A stretch of 64,000 nucleotides of DNA from Micromonospora okii. Lineage in GTDB: Bacteria; Actinomycetota; Actinomycetes; Mycobacteriales; Micromonosporaceae. Below the pieces are notes generated by a model. It ran no database searches. It saw only the letters and a program-made list of their open reading frames with translations, and was not told the DNA's origin. The translations under genes were made by a program, and so were the position numbers. The stretch covers positions 593,000 through 656,999 of the forward strand of contig NZ_BBZF01000013.1 of the NCBI RefSeq assembly GCF_020884795.1. Reading direction: 5' to 3'. Numbering within the stretch: the stretch's first letter is position 1; each line of letters begins with the position of its first letter. Below are positions 16,535 to 24,239 of this stretch, in pieces.

Positions 16535-16717
16535 ATGGACTGGTCAACTGCGGTGTGGCGCAAGAGCAGCCGAAGCGACGCCAACGGCCAGTGTGTCGAG
16601 GTCGCGGACCGCCGTGACGGGGTGGCCGTCCGGGACAGCAAGGACAAGTTCGGCCCCACGCTGGCCTTCGACGCCCGGGGCTGGCGCACCTTCATTGACT
16701 CGCTCAAGAGCAACTAG
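16535..16717 (+). CDS. DUF397 protein
   Basis: This 60-residue protein has the full DUF397 pattern: a Trp-rich start (WSTAVWRKSSRS), CVEVAD, VAVRDSKD and the tail GWRTFIDSLK. It starts 14 bases after the DUF5753 regulator stop. DUF397 proteins appear to act with the adjacent XRE regulator, in some cases as a toxin-antitoxin-like or modulator pair; that role is known for some homologues and is only inferred here. Confidence 0.92.
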   Translation: MDWSTAVWRKSSRSDANGQCVEVADRRDGVAVRDSKDKFGPTLAFDARGWRTFIDSLKSN

Positions 16718-16866
16718 CGCTACCTCTCCGTACTGGATGAGGCAGTAAGGTGCCCCGGCTCCCATCTCCGGAGCCGGGTTTGCTGCGTCGACAACCGTCC
16801 GTGCTGCGGAGCTGCTCAGCCGTGAACGGGAAGCCCAGGGCCAGCCCGGCTGCGGGAGAGGACCTG

Positions 16867-17742
16867 TCAGGTGTTGTCGAGCACGAATGCCCGCATGAGC
16901 TGGGCGCACTCGGCCGCGTGCGTCTCCAGCAGGAAGTGCCCGGCGTCGTAGATGTGCGCGTCCATGCGATCAAGAGCGCGGTGGTACGCGATGACCTCCT
17001 CGACATCGAAGTACGCGTCCCGCCGTCCCCACAGCACGAGCGCCGGCGGCTGGTGAGCCCGGTGGTACTCGGCGATCTCACGGAACCGGGCGACGTGGCT
17101 GGCGTAGTCGCCGAACAGCGCGAACTGCGCGTCGATGTTGCCGGGGCGGCTCATGCGCGCCCAGTCGAGGTGCCACGACTCGGGCGGGTGCAGCGTGCGC
17201 AGGCGCTCGGGCAGCTCGGCGAGGTACTGGTCGCGGGTGCCCGCGAAGTTCAACCAGTCCGGCAGATCGGCACGCCTGTCATCGGTCGGGTCGGCCCAGT
17301 ACGCCCTGGCGCTGTCCCACTGCTCGCCGAGGCCGTCCTCGTGCGCGTTGCCACTCTGGACGACGAGGCCGCGGATGCGACTCGGGTCGCGGGTGGCCAG
17401 GTGGTATCCCACCGGTGCGCCGAAGTCGTGCAGGTAGACGAAGAAGCGCTCGGCCCCGAGCTGGTCGAGGAGGTTCTCGACCGTCCTTGAGAGGTTCTCG
17501 AAGGTGTAGTCGTACCGGTCGACAGTCGGCGACGCGGACATCCCGAAGCCGGGAAGATCAGGCGCGATTACGTACGCGACGTCGGCCAGAGCGGGCATGA
17601 CCTGCCGGAACGTGTGCGACGAGCTGGGAAACCCGTGCAGCAGCAGTACGGTCGGCTGGCCGGGGCGGCCAGCCTCGCGGAAGAAGATTTCCAGGTCGCC
17701 GATGTCGGCCTGTCGATGGCGGACCCTCTGAATCGCCTGCAA
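16867..17742 (-). CDS. Alpha/beta hydrolase (haloalkane dehalogenase/epoxide hydrolase-like)
   Basis: This 291-residue hydrolase has the oxyanion-hole motif LLLHGFPSSSH (about residue 34) and the nucleophile elbow YLHDFGAPVG (about residue 105), where Asp replaces the Ser of esterases. That is the pattern of haloalkane dehalogenases and epoxide hydrolases. A late Asp lies near VLWGRRDAYF and the catalytic His near DAGHFLLE. The cap region lies between about 130 and 210. The gene stands alone between the DUF397 gene and the gap before the biosynthetic cluster; a role in that cluster is possible but not indicated. Confidence 0.9.
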   Translation of the reverse strand: MQAIQRVRHRQADIGDLEIFFREAGRPGQPTVLLLHGFPSSSHTFRQVMPALADVAYVIAPDLPGFGMSASPTVDRYDYTFENLSRTVENLLDQLGAERFFVYLHDFGAPVGYHLATRDPSRIRGLVVQSGNAHEDGLGEQWDSARAYWADPTDDRRADLPDWLNFAGTRDQYLAELPERLRTLHPPESWHLDWARMSRPGNIDAQFALFGDYASHVARFREIAEYHRAHQPPALVLWGRRDAYFDVEEVIAYHRALDRMDAHIYDAGHFLLETHAAECAQLMRAFVLDNT

Positions 17743-18083
17743 CGCGCCCCCTCCTATGCCCGGCTACGAGGAACATCCGCCCGTGGTGCTCTGAGGTTGC
17801 GGCTCATCACCGGCCGGTCACCGCCGGCCAGTCACCACCCCGCCGCCGACGGGACGCCGGCCCGGCCCGCGCCGAGGGAACGGCCGGTCGGGGTGAGGAC
17901 GTGGAGGACGCTCTGCCTGCGTCGGGTGGTCGTGATGAGTCCGGCGGCCCGGAGGGAACCAGCGGCAGGCCGCGCCCGCTGAGACGCAGCGCGCCGGTGA
18001 GCCGGGCGACACCTGCCAGGCGGGCGTCCGGCGTGCCGGCCACCGACTGGACGGTGAGCGTGGTCCGCTGCCTCGCCCCCGGA
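17743..18083. other. Gene-poor gap with possible ArsR-like gene remnant
   Basis: No intact gene is convincing in these 341 bases. On the minus strand, one frame ending at 17832 reads LRAAGLITTTRRRQSVLHVL then TPTG, which closely resembles the wing of an ArsR/MarR winged helix, but there is no credible upstream part in that frame. An overlapping frame (about 17.95-18.08 kb) gives LTVQSVAGTPDARLAGVARL, so a frameshifted or deleted regulator is possible. A short hairpin, GGCCGG/CCGGCC at 17812-17829, lies just upstream of the hydrolase start and could act as a terminator for the cluster operon. Confidence 0.35.
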
Positions 18084-18350
18084 TCAGGCGTCGTCCTGGC
18101 GAAGCGCGAGCAGGATGGCCCGCTCGAAGACGGCATTCACCTGCTCCCTCGGCCAGCAAGCCCTCGCCGTTTCCTCCGCTCGGCGTAGTGCCAGGCCGAG
18201 GCGTAGGGGATGGGTCGCCTGAAGCACGTCGACGACGTAGGACTCCAATTGGCATATGTCGCCCCCGATCGACGCCGATTCCGGCGCCGCTGGGGCGGCA
18301 GGCCCGTGCTGCTGTGTCGGGTCGCCCCGGTTGAGCATGTCGGGGGTCAT
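18084..18350 (-). CDS. Small hypothetical protein at the end of the cluster operon
   Basis: This 88-residue protein starts with ATG at 18350, six bases after the stop of the second ABC transporter gene. The N-terminal third is Pro/Ala-rich and unstructured; the rest looks helical (LESYVVDVLQATHPLRLGLA, then WPREQVNAVFERAILLAL) and amphipathic. I do not recognise a family. Its position makes it a co-transcribed accessory protein, or a weak candidate for a ribosomal precursor, but it lacks an obvious leader-core boundary. Codon use is in line with its neighbours. Confidence 0.55.
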   Translation of the reverse strand: MTPDMLNRGDPTQQHGPAAPAAPESASIGGDICQLESYVVDVLQATHPLRLGLALRRAEETARACWPREQVNAVFERAILLALRQDDA

Positions 18351-18356
18351 GGGCTG

Positions 18357-20099
18357 CTAGCCATGCCAGGAGCGCCAGAGGGCTGCGTACGCACCTTCGG
18401 CCCGCACGAGTTCGTCGTGGCTGCCCGACTCCACGATCCGGCCGTCCTCCAGCACCACGATGCGGTCGGCGTCGTGGGCGGTGTGCAGCCGGTGGGCGAT
18501 GGCGATGACGGTGCGTCCCTCCAGGACCGCCGCGAGGGACCGTTCGACGTGCCGCGCGGCTCTCGGGGCGAGCAGCGACGTCGCCTCGTCCAGGACCACC
18601 ACCTGCGGGTCTGCCAGCGCCAACCGTGCCAGCGCCAACTGCTGGGCCTGTGCGGGAGACAGTGCGGCTCCGCCCGCCCCGACGGCGGTGTCAAGGCCGT
18701 GCTCCGCGACCCAGTCCCAGGCGTCCAGGGCCTTGAGAACCTTCTCCAGGTCGTCGTCGGTGGCCGAGGGTCTCGCCATGACGAGGTTCTCGCGCAGTGT
18801 GCCGGCGAAGACGTAGTGCTCCTGGGTGACAAGCGCGACCCGGCGGCGCAGGTCGTCGACGGCCAGGTCGGCCAGGGCCACGCCGTCGATGGTGACCGTG
18901 CCGGTCGTCGGCGGCTCGATGCCGGCGACGAGCCGGCCGAGGGTCGACTTGCCGGCGCCGGACGGACCGACGACCGCGATTCGCTCACCCGGTTCGACCC
19001 GCAGGGTGACATCGCACAGGACGTCGTGGCCCTCCCGGTAGGCGAAGCTGACGGCGTCCAGCTCGACCCTGCCGTCGCCGGTGTCGGGTGACGGAAGTGA
19101 CGCGCGGGCCGGGGTGGCGCCGCGCACGCCGAGGGTTCTCGCGAGCGACGCGCCGCCGATCTGGAGCTCGTTCATCCAGTACAGCAGCACGTCGACCGGG
19201 ACGATGACCTGCTGCACGTAGAGGGTGGCCGTGGCGACCGCGGCCAGCGTGACGAGCCCGTTGAGGTAGAACACGCCGCCGAGCACCAGCGTCGCCGCGA
19301 CGGGCAGCACGTACGCGACGTCGCAGATCGGTAGGAACACCGAGCGCAGGTACAGCGTGTAGCGCTCCGCCTGGTAGGACTCGGTGATGTCGGCGTCGGC
19401 GCGGGCCGTGCGACGGTGGGCGATACGCAGGGCCTCGACGGTACGGGCGCCCTCTGCGGTGTCGGTCAACCCGTCGGTGATGCGCGCGTACGAGGCACTC
19501 TGCCGCAGGTAGCCGTCACGGGCGCGGCGCAGGTACCAGCGGGTGGCGGCCCACAGCACGGGCACCGCGACCAGGCACGGCAGGGCCAGCAACGGGTCGA
19601 CGAGGATCAGCGCGCCGACAGTCAGCACGATGGTCGTGCCGGCGAACAACGTATCCGGCACAGCCTGGCGCACCGCGCGGGAGAGCATGTCGACATCGCG
19701 GGTGGTGCGATTGACCAGGTCGCCGGTGCCGGCCCGCTCGACCGTGGCCAGCGGTAGCGTCAGGACGTTGTCGACGAACTCCTCGCGCAGCTCGGCCAGG
19801 ACGGTCTCGCCGAGGCGGGCGGAGGCGTAGACGGCTGCGGCCAGGATGACCGCCTGCGCCACCACGAACACCAGGATGAGCACGACGGCGCGGGTGACGT
19901 CTGCGGTGCCGCGTGACACCTCGCCGATGAGGCCGCCGAGCAGCCGTGGCGTGACCAGGCCGGACGCGGCGGCGAGGGCGTGCAGGGCGACAGCGCAGAA
20001 CAGGGGGCCACGGTGCCGCGCGGCGATGCGGCGAGCCTGGGCCCGAACCTCCCGCGCCGACGCGACGGGCAGGGTGTGCACGGTGTCGTCGGTCTTCAC
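18357..20099 (-). CDS. ABC exporter, fused membrane-ATPase subunit B (canonical ATP site)
   Basis: This 580-residue half-transporter has six membrane helices (about 25-320) and an ATPase domain (about 345-580). Walker A is VGPSGAGKST, the Q-loop is VTQEHYVF, Walker B is VVVLDEATS and the H-loop is IAIAHRLH, all intact. The signature loop is degenerate, LSPAQAQQ instead of LSGGQ. This complements the partner subunit, so the pair should have one working and one non-hydrolytic site. GTG at 20099 shares GTGA with the partner gene stop. Its place at the end of the biosynthetic operon suggests export of, and self-protection from, the product. Confidence 0.93.
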   Translation of the reverse strand: MKTDDTVHTLPVASAREVRAQARRIAARHRGPLFCAVALHALAAASGLVTPRLLGGLIGEVSRGTADVTRAVVLILVFVVAQAVILAAAVYASARLGETVLAELREEFVDNVLTLPLATVERAGTGDLVNRTTRDVDMLSRAVRQAVPDTLFAGTTIVLTVGALILVDPLLALPCLVAVPVLWAATRWYLRRARDGYLRQSASYARITDGLTDTAEGARTVEALRIAHRRTARADADITESYQAERYTLYLRSVFLPICDVAYVLPVAATLVLGGVFYLNGLVTLAAVATATLYVQQVIVPVDVLLYWMNELQIGGASLARTLGVRGATPARASLPSPDTGDGRVELDAVSFAYREGHDVLCDVTLRVEPGERIAVVGPSGAGKSTLGRLVAGIEPPTTGTVTIDGVALADLAVDDLRRRVALVTQEHYVFAGTLRENLVMARPSATDDDLEKVLKALDAWDWVAEHGLDTAVGAGGAALSPAQAQQLALARLALADPQVVVLDEATSLLAPRAARHVERSLAAVLEGRTVIAIAHRLHTAHDADRIVVLEDGRIVESGSHDELVRAEGAYAALWRSWHG

Positions 20100-21787
20100 G
20101 CCTCGTCCTCCCGGGCGACGATGCGCCGGTACCGGGCATCGCCGCGTAGCCCCTGGTGCGTTCCTTCGGTGACGACCCTGCCCCCGACGACGACGGCGAT
20201 CCGATCCGCGGCGTTCAGCATGATCGGGCTGGTCGTGAAGACCACTGTCGTACGCCCGGTCCGGGCCTGACTCAGGCGCTGGGCGATGCGCGCCTCGGTG
20301 TGCGCGTCGACGGCGCTGGTCGGCTCGACGAGCACGAGCACGTCCGGACCGGTCATCAGCGCGCGGGCGAGGCGCAGCCGTTGCCGCTGCCCGCCGGAGA
20401 ACTCCTGCCCGGCGCCCACGACCGGCTGGTCCAAGCCGTCGGGCAGCGCCTCGACGATGTCCTGCGCCGACGACGCCTCGATCATGGCGTGCAGCCCGTC
20501 GGAGCGGTCGGCGGGGTCGAGTTCGGCGCGCAGCGAGCCGTCGAAGAGCCGGTCCTCGTTGGTGGCGACCAGGATGCGGGCGCGGACCTGCTCCAGCGGC
20601 GCGTCGCGCAGCGGTACGCCGCCGAATGTGGCGGCCGTGCCGGTGTGCCGGCCGAGGCGGTCGGCGAGCAGCGCGGCGTCCGACGGGGTCGCACATGCCA
20701 CCGCCAGGAACCGGCCGGGTGGCACCCGGAGCCCGGCGTCGGGATCGACGAGTTCCGCCGGGCCGTCGGGCAGCGGCGTCGTGCCCGAGCCGTGCTCGGG
20801 TTCGATGCGCAGCAGCCGGATCACCCGCGCGGCAGCGACGTTGCCCCGGGTGAACTGGTCGGCGCCGTCGGCGACGCGGCGCAGCGGGGTCGCCAGGAAG
20901 ACCGCGTAGCCGTAGAAGGCGACGAGCTGCCCGACGCTGAGCCGGCCGGCGAGGACCGACTCCGCGCCCAGCCACACGACGGTGACGAGCAGCAGCCCCG
21001 GCAGGAGGGTCTTGGCGGAGTCCAGTGCCGCCTCGACGCCGGCCACCCGGACGCCGGCTCCTCGCACCCGCTGGGACATCTGTCGGTAGCGTCGGGAGAA
21101 CTGTGCCTCGCCGCCGATGCTGCGCAACACGCGCAGGCCGCTGCTGATGTCCACGGCGTGGGTGGTCAGGTCGGCCTGTTGCTCGCGCAGGTGCTGCTGG
21201 CGACCGTGCAGCGGTCGCAGGAGCAGCCCGACCGCCCAGACCATGACGGGCACGCCGACGAGGACGACGACACCGAGCTGCCAGGACGTCGCAAGCATGA
21301 TGCCGGCCACCACGACGATCACCACGACGGCGCCGACGAACCGGCCGGTGGTCTCCAGCGTGGCGCCGAGTTGGGTGATGTCCGCGACGCCGACGCTCAC
21401 GACCTCGCCGGTGGAGGCTTTCTTGCGCAGCGTGCCGCCGAGCCTGGTGGCCTGCGCGGTGACGAGTTGCAGCGTCCGGTACGCCGCACCGAGCGAAGCG
21501 GTGAGACCGCAGCGGTCCTGCAGGAGCCCTGTCAGCGCCTGCACCGTACCGAGGGCGAGGATCGCGGCACCCCACCACAGCAGCGCTGTTTGGTCACGGT
21601 CGATGATGCCGTCGTCGATGGCCACGCCGATCGCCGCCGGGATCAATGCCTGGGCGACGATGCAGGCTATGCCGGCGAGGGTGCCGAGCATGATCGGTAC
21701 GCGGAACTGGCCCGCGAGCCAGAACAGATACCGCAGCGACGATCGACAATCTGCTGTGACGACTGAGGATTCCGGGAAGTTTCGCAC
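20096..21787 (-). CDS. ABC exporter, fused membrane-ATPase subunit A (degenerate ATP site)
   Basis: This 563-residue half-transporter has six membrane helices (about 20-300) and an ATPase domain (about 325-560). Walker A is lost (VACATPSDAALLAD, no GKS/T), Walker B is VLVLVEPTS with Val in place of the Asp, and the H-loop His is replaced (TTSP), while the signature FSGGQRQR is perfect. With subunit B it forms the usual asymmetric heterodimer. GTG at 21787 is preceded by GAGGG; it gives a short cytoplasmic N-terminus before the first helix. It lies 53 bases after the phosphatase gene on the same strand. Confidence 0.9.
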   Translation of the reverse strand: MRNFPESSVVTADCRSSLRYLFWLAGQFRVPIMLGTLAGIACIVAQALIPAAIGVAIDDGIIDRDQTALLWWGAAILALGTVQALTGLLQDRCGLTASLGAAYRTLQLVTAQATRLGGTLRKKASTGEVVSVGVADITQLGATLETTGRFVGAVVVIVVVAGIMLATSWQLGVVVLVGVPVMVWAVGLLLRPLHGRQQHLREQQADLTTHAVDISSGLRVLRSIGGEAQFSRRYRQMSQRVRGAGVRVAGVEAALDSAKTLLPGLLLVTVVWLGAESVLAGRLSVGQLVAFYGYAVFLATPLRRVADGADQFTRGNVAAARVIRLLRIEPEHGSGTTPLPDGPAELVDPDAGLRVPPGRFLAVACATPSDAALLADRLGRHTGTAATFGGVPLRDAPLEQVRARILVATNEDRLFDGSLRAELDPADRSDGLHAMIEASSAQDIVEALPDGLDQPVVGAGQEFSGGQRQRLRLARALMTGPDVLVLVEPTSAVDAHTEARIAQRLSQARTGRTTVVFTTSPIMLNAADRIAVVVGGRVVTEGTHQGLRGDARYRRIVAREDEA

Positions 21788-21840
21788 GCACCCTCGTATC
21801 CGGGAGAAGGCGGACGCGGACAGGAAACAATCCTTTCTAT

Positions 21841-22596
21841 TCAAACATGGAAGCGGCAGAAGGCCGCCGTCGCATCGTCGTGCGCCTTGTCGTCGGGGTC
21901 GGCGGGCGGTTCGGCCCGCTCCGCCGCCCGGGTCGCGGCCACGACGGCGGCCGGCCCGTCCCGCGTCAGCACGGCGAGCAGGTCTTCCCACATCCAGCCG
22001 AAGCGCTCCACCAGCCGGGCCGCCCCGTCGGTGAGGACTGCGGCGCACTCCAGCTCCGCCACCGGCACCGAGCCGGTCAGGGCCTCGGCGGCGGCGTCCG
22101 GCTGTGCCCCGACGACCCAGAAGCCGCCCGGCACGTTGCGCTTGCCGTGCATCTGTGACCAGGGCAGGTGGTAGAACCGGCGGATCCGGTCGTCGGTGAC
22201 CGCCGTGACCACCCCTCCGCGGTCCCGCAACAGCAGCACGGCGTCGCCGAGGACAAGGTGCTCGACCCGGTCCCCGCGCAGCCGCAGCATCGCCACGGTC
22301 GCCGACGGGCTGCGCGGATCTGCGAGGTCGCAGGTGCCCGAATGGGCGGCGCGGACCGTCCCAGCGGCGTCGCCCAGGAGCACCGGCAGCGATGCCCCGT
22401 CTCCGTCCGTACCGAGGAGCCGGCCCAGTTCGGCCGCGATCGAGCGGGCGAACCAGCGAACCCCGTGGCGGCAGCCGGAACCGAATCCGGGCTCGGCGGT
22501 CGCCCCGTCCAGCACCACCGCGAACCTGTCACCGACCGCGACGGCGTCCTCGTTGCCGCCGCCGGGCGCGGCGCGGCTGCACACCGTCACCTCCAC
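21841..22596 (-). CDS. PP2C-family protein phosphatase
   Basis: This 251-residue protein shows the PPM/PP2C metal-binding pattern in order: GGGNEDAVAVG, FAVVLDGAT (Asp-Gly of motif 2), PSATVAMLRL, LVLGDAVLLL, VLTDGAARL and a terminal HDDATAAF. All the Asp residues needed for the Mn/Mg pair appear present, so it should be active on phosphoserine or phosphothreonine. No kinase is encoded nearby. GTG at 22596 overlaps the end of the glycosyltransferase gene by 10 bases, so it belongs to the biosynthetic operon. Its role there is unknown: regulation, resistance or dephosphorylation of a phosphorylated intermediate are all open. Confidence 0.88.
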   Translation of the reverse strand: MEVTVCSRAAPGGGNEDAVAVGDRFAVVLDGATAEPGFGSGCRHGVRWFARSIAAELGRLLGTDGDGASLPVLLGDAAGTVRAAHSGTCDLADPRSPSATVAMLRLRGDRVEHLVLGDAVLLLRDRGGVVTAVTDDRIRRFYHLPWSQMHGKRNVPGGFWVVGAQPDAAAEALTGSVPVAELECAAVLTDGAARLVERFGWMWEDLLAVLTRDGPAAVVAATRAAERAEPPADPDDKAHDDATAAFCRFHV

Positions 22597-24239
22597 GTCT
22601 CGTCCGCCTCGTAGGCCAGCCACTGGCCGACGGTGCGGATGCCGTCGGAGAGGCCGATCCCGGGCCCGTCCCGGCCGACCGGCGCGGCGGCCGGGCTGAA
22701 CGGGACGTCCCCGTCCAGGACCGGCACCGGCTTGATTGCCCGCGAGACCAGCACGGCCAGCTCCGCCGGGTCCACGAGCGGCCCGGCGTCGGGTGGGTTG
22801 GCCGGTGCGCCGTCGAGCGCCCGGGCGATCGCGGAGGCGATGTCCCACACGTGCGAGTACGACGTCGTCCGGCAGCTGCGATCCACGACGATCGGCTGGG
22901 CGACGAGCGACCGGGCCACGTAGTCGTCGAGCGGCCGGCAGCGCACGCCCGGACCGTACGGGACACCGGTGTGCACGGTCACGGTGCCGGGCTGCGGGCC
23001 CGCGCCCACGACCCGGACCGCCGCGTCGGTCACCTCCACCGTCACGTCGTGCCCCCGATCGGCCAGCTCACCGGCCAGGGTCCGCCCCAGCGACCGAGCC
23101 GTTTGCGGCGCGCACGGCACGACGACCACCCTGCGGTGGCGAGCGCCAACCCGGCGGCGCCCGAGCGAGCGGGTACTCACCGGGCCGCGCAGCCCGGCGA
23201 CGATCCCGGCCAGCGCGAGCTCACCGAGCGGTTGCCGCAGCGCCGACAGCTCGCGGGAACCGATGCTCGTGCAGAGGCCACCCGGACCGATCGACTGGGC
23301 GGCCCGCACCACCAGCGGGTTCCTGGTCAGCGCCGCCACGTCCTGGCCGGGCCGGCGGCTCACCGCCCCCGTCGCGTACGCCGTGCGCCACACCTCGAAG
23401 AGCACGTCGTCGTGGAGCCGCCCGCGCAGCGCGGCGCACCGGGGCAGCGCGGCGTCGAAGGTCTTGACGCAATCTTCCACGTCGACGCCGAGCCGGTGGC
23501 TCCAGCGCTCCGGACCGATCGTCGACCAGCGGCCTTCGGGCCCGCGCACGGCACACAGCGCGAGGCCGAACTTGTAAAAGGGCAGCGCCTCCGGCTCCAC
23601 CGTCCCGGCGAGCGCCCAGTCTGCGCCCTCCGGGGGCTCCCCGTAGCACGCCGAGAGCCGCAGCCCGTGGGTGTCGTTCTCCGCGACGCTGGGGAAGTCG
23701 CCGTGCTCGACGAGGTTCGGCACGGTCACGTACGTGCGGACGCCGCGCGCGGCGAGGTAGCGGGCCATCACCACGTCGCCGGCCCAGGTGCCCGCGTGTT
23801 GCCGCGCGAACGCCGCGAACCCCGCCCCGACGTCCGCCGGCAGCATGAGCGCCACCGTCGGGGTGTACTCCTGCGCCGCGCGCACCCACCGGGCACCGGC
23901 CAGCGCGCCGAGCCGAACGGCTGCGCCGGTGCGGGAGCACCAGTTGGCGTGGAACACCACGGCCGCGTCCGGTGCCCCCGCCGCGGCTCGGGCCGCGTGC
24001 TCTGCGAAGCCCGGCACCAGGATCGCGTCGTCCTCCAGCACGACGTGGTGCGTCGAGCCCGAGGGGATCGACGACCACGCCCGCATCGCCGTACGCAGGC
24101 CGGTCGGCGGCCCTTCCGGCTGCGGATCCAGTACCAGCTCCAGAAACCCGGGCGGGGTGACGGCCAGCAGCTCCCGGCCGGGAGCGAGCCGGCGGGGATG
24201 TGCCATGACCGCGCCGGTGAGCCGAACGGCCGCGCTCAC
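22587..24239 (-). CDS. Glycosyltransferase-like protein with NAD-epimerase-like C-terminal region
   Basis: This 550-residue protein appears to be a two-part fusion. Residues about 1-200 resemble GT25-like transferases: a DxD-like strand HHVVLEDDAILVPGF, VFHANWC, and GDVVMARYLAARGV. The last third (about 420-530) reads like the substrate-binding half of an extended SDR epimerase: GVPYGPGVRC, PLDDYVARSL, then PIVVDRSCRTTSYSHVWDIA. No GxxGxxG NAD-binding loop is visible before it. GTG at 24239 overlaps the PseB-type gene stop (GTGA). The neighbours suggest that it attaches or tailors the amino sugar; the exact reaction cannot be told. Confidence 0.7.
   Translation of the reverse strand: MSAAVRLTGAVMAHPRRLAPGRELLAVTPPGFLELVLDPQPEGPPTGLRTAMRAWSSIPSGSTHHVVLEDDAILVPGFAEHAARAAAGAPDAAVVFHANWCSRTGAAVRLGALAGARWVRAAQEYTPTVALMLPADVGAGFAAFARQHAGTWAGDVVMARYLAARGVRTYVTVPNLVEHGDFPSVAENDTHGLRLSACYGEPPEGADWALAGTVEPEALPFYKFGLALCAVRGPEGRWSTIGPERWSHRLGVDVEDCVKTFDAALPRCAALRGRLHDDVLFEVWRTAYATGAVSRRPGQDVAALTRNPLVVRAAQSIGPGGLCTSIGSRELSALRQPLGELALAGIVAGLRGPVSTRSLGRRRVGARHRRVVVVPCAPQTARSLGRTLAGELADRGHDVTVEVTDAAVRVVGAGPQPGTVTVHTGVPYGPGVRCRPLDDYVARSLVAQPIVVDRSCRTTSYSHVWDIASAIARALDGAPANPPDAGPLVDPAELAVLVSRAIKPVPVLDGDVPFSPAAAPVGRDGPGIGLSDGIRTVGQWLAYEADETWR

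Noticed and set aside
17807..18255. Minus-strand frames of 109 and 145 codons in the gap before the ABC genes
   Set aside because: They overlap the better-supported 88-residue gene and are low-complexity; at most they hold parts of a decayed gene.
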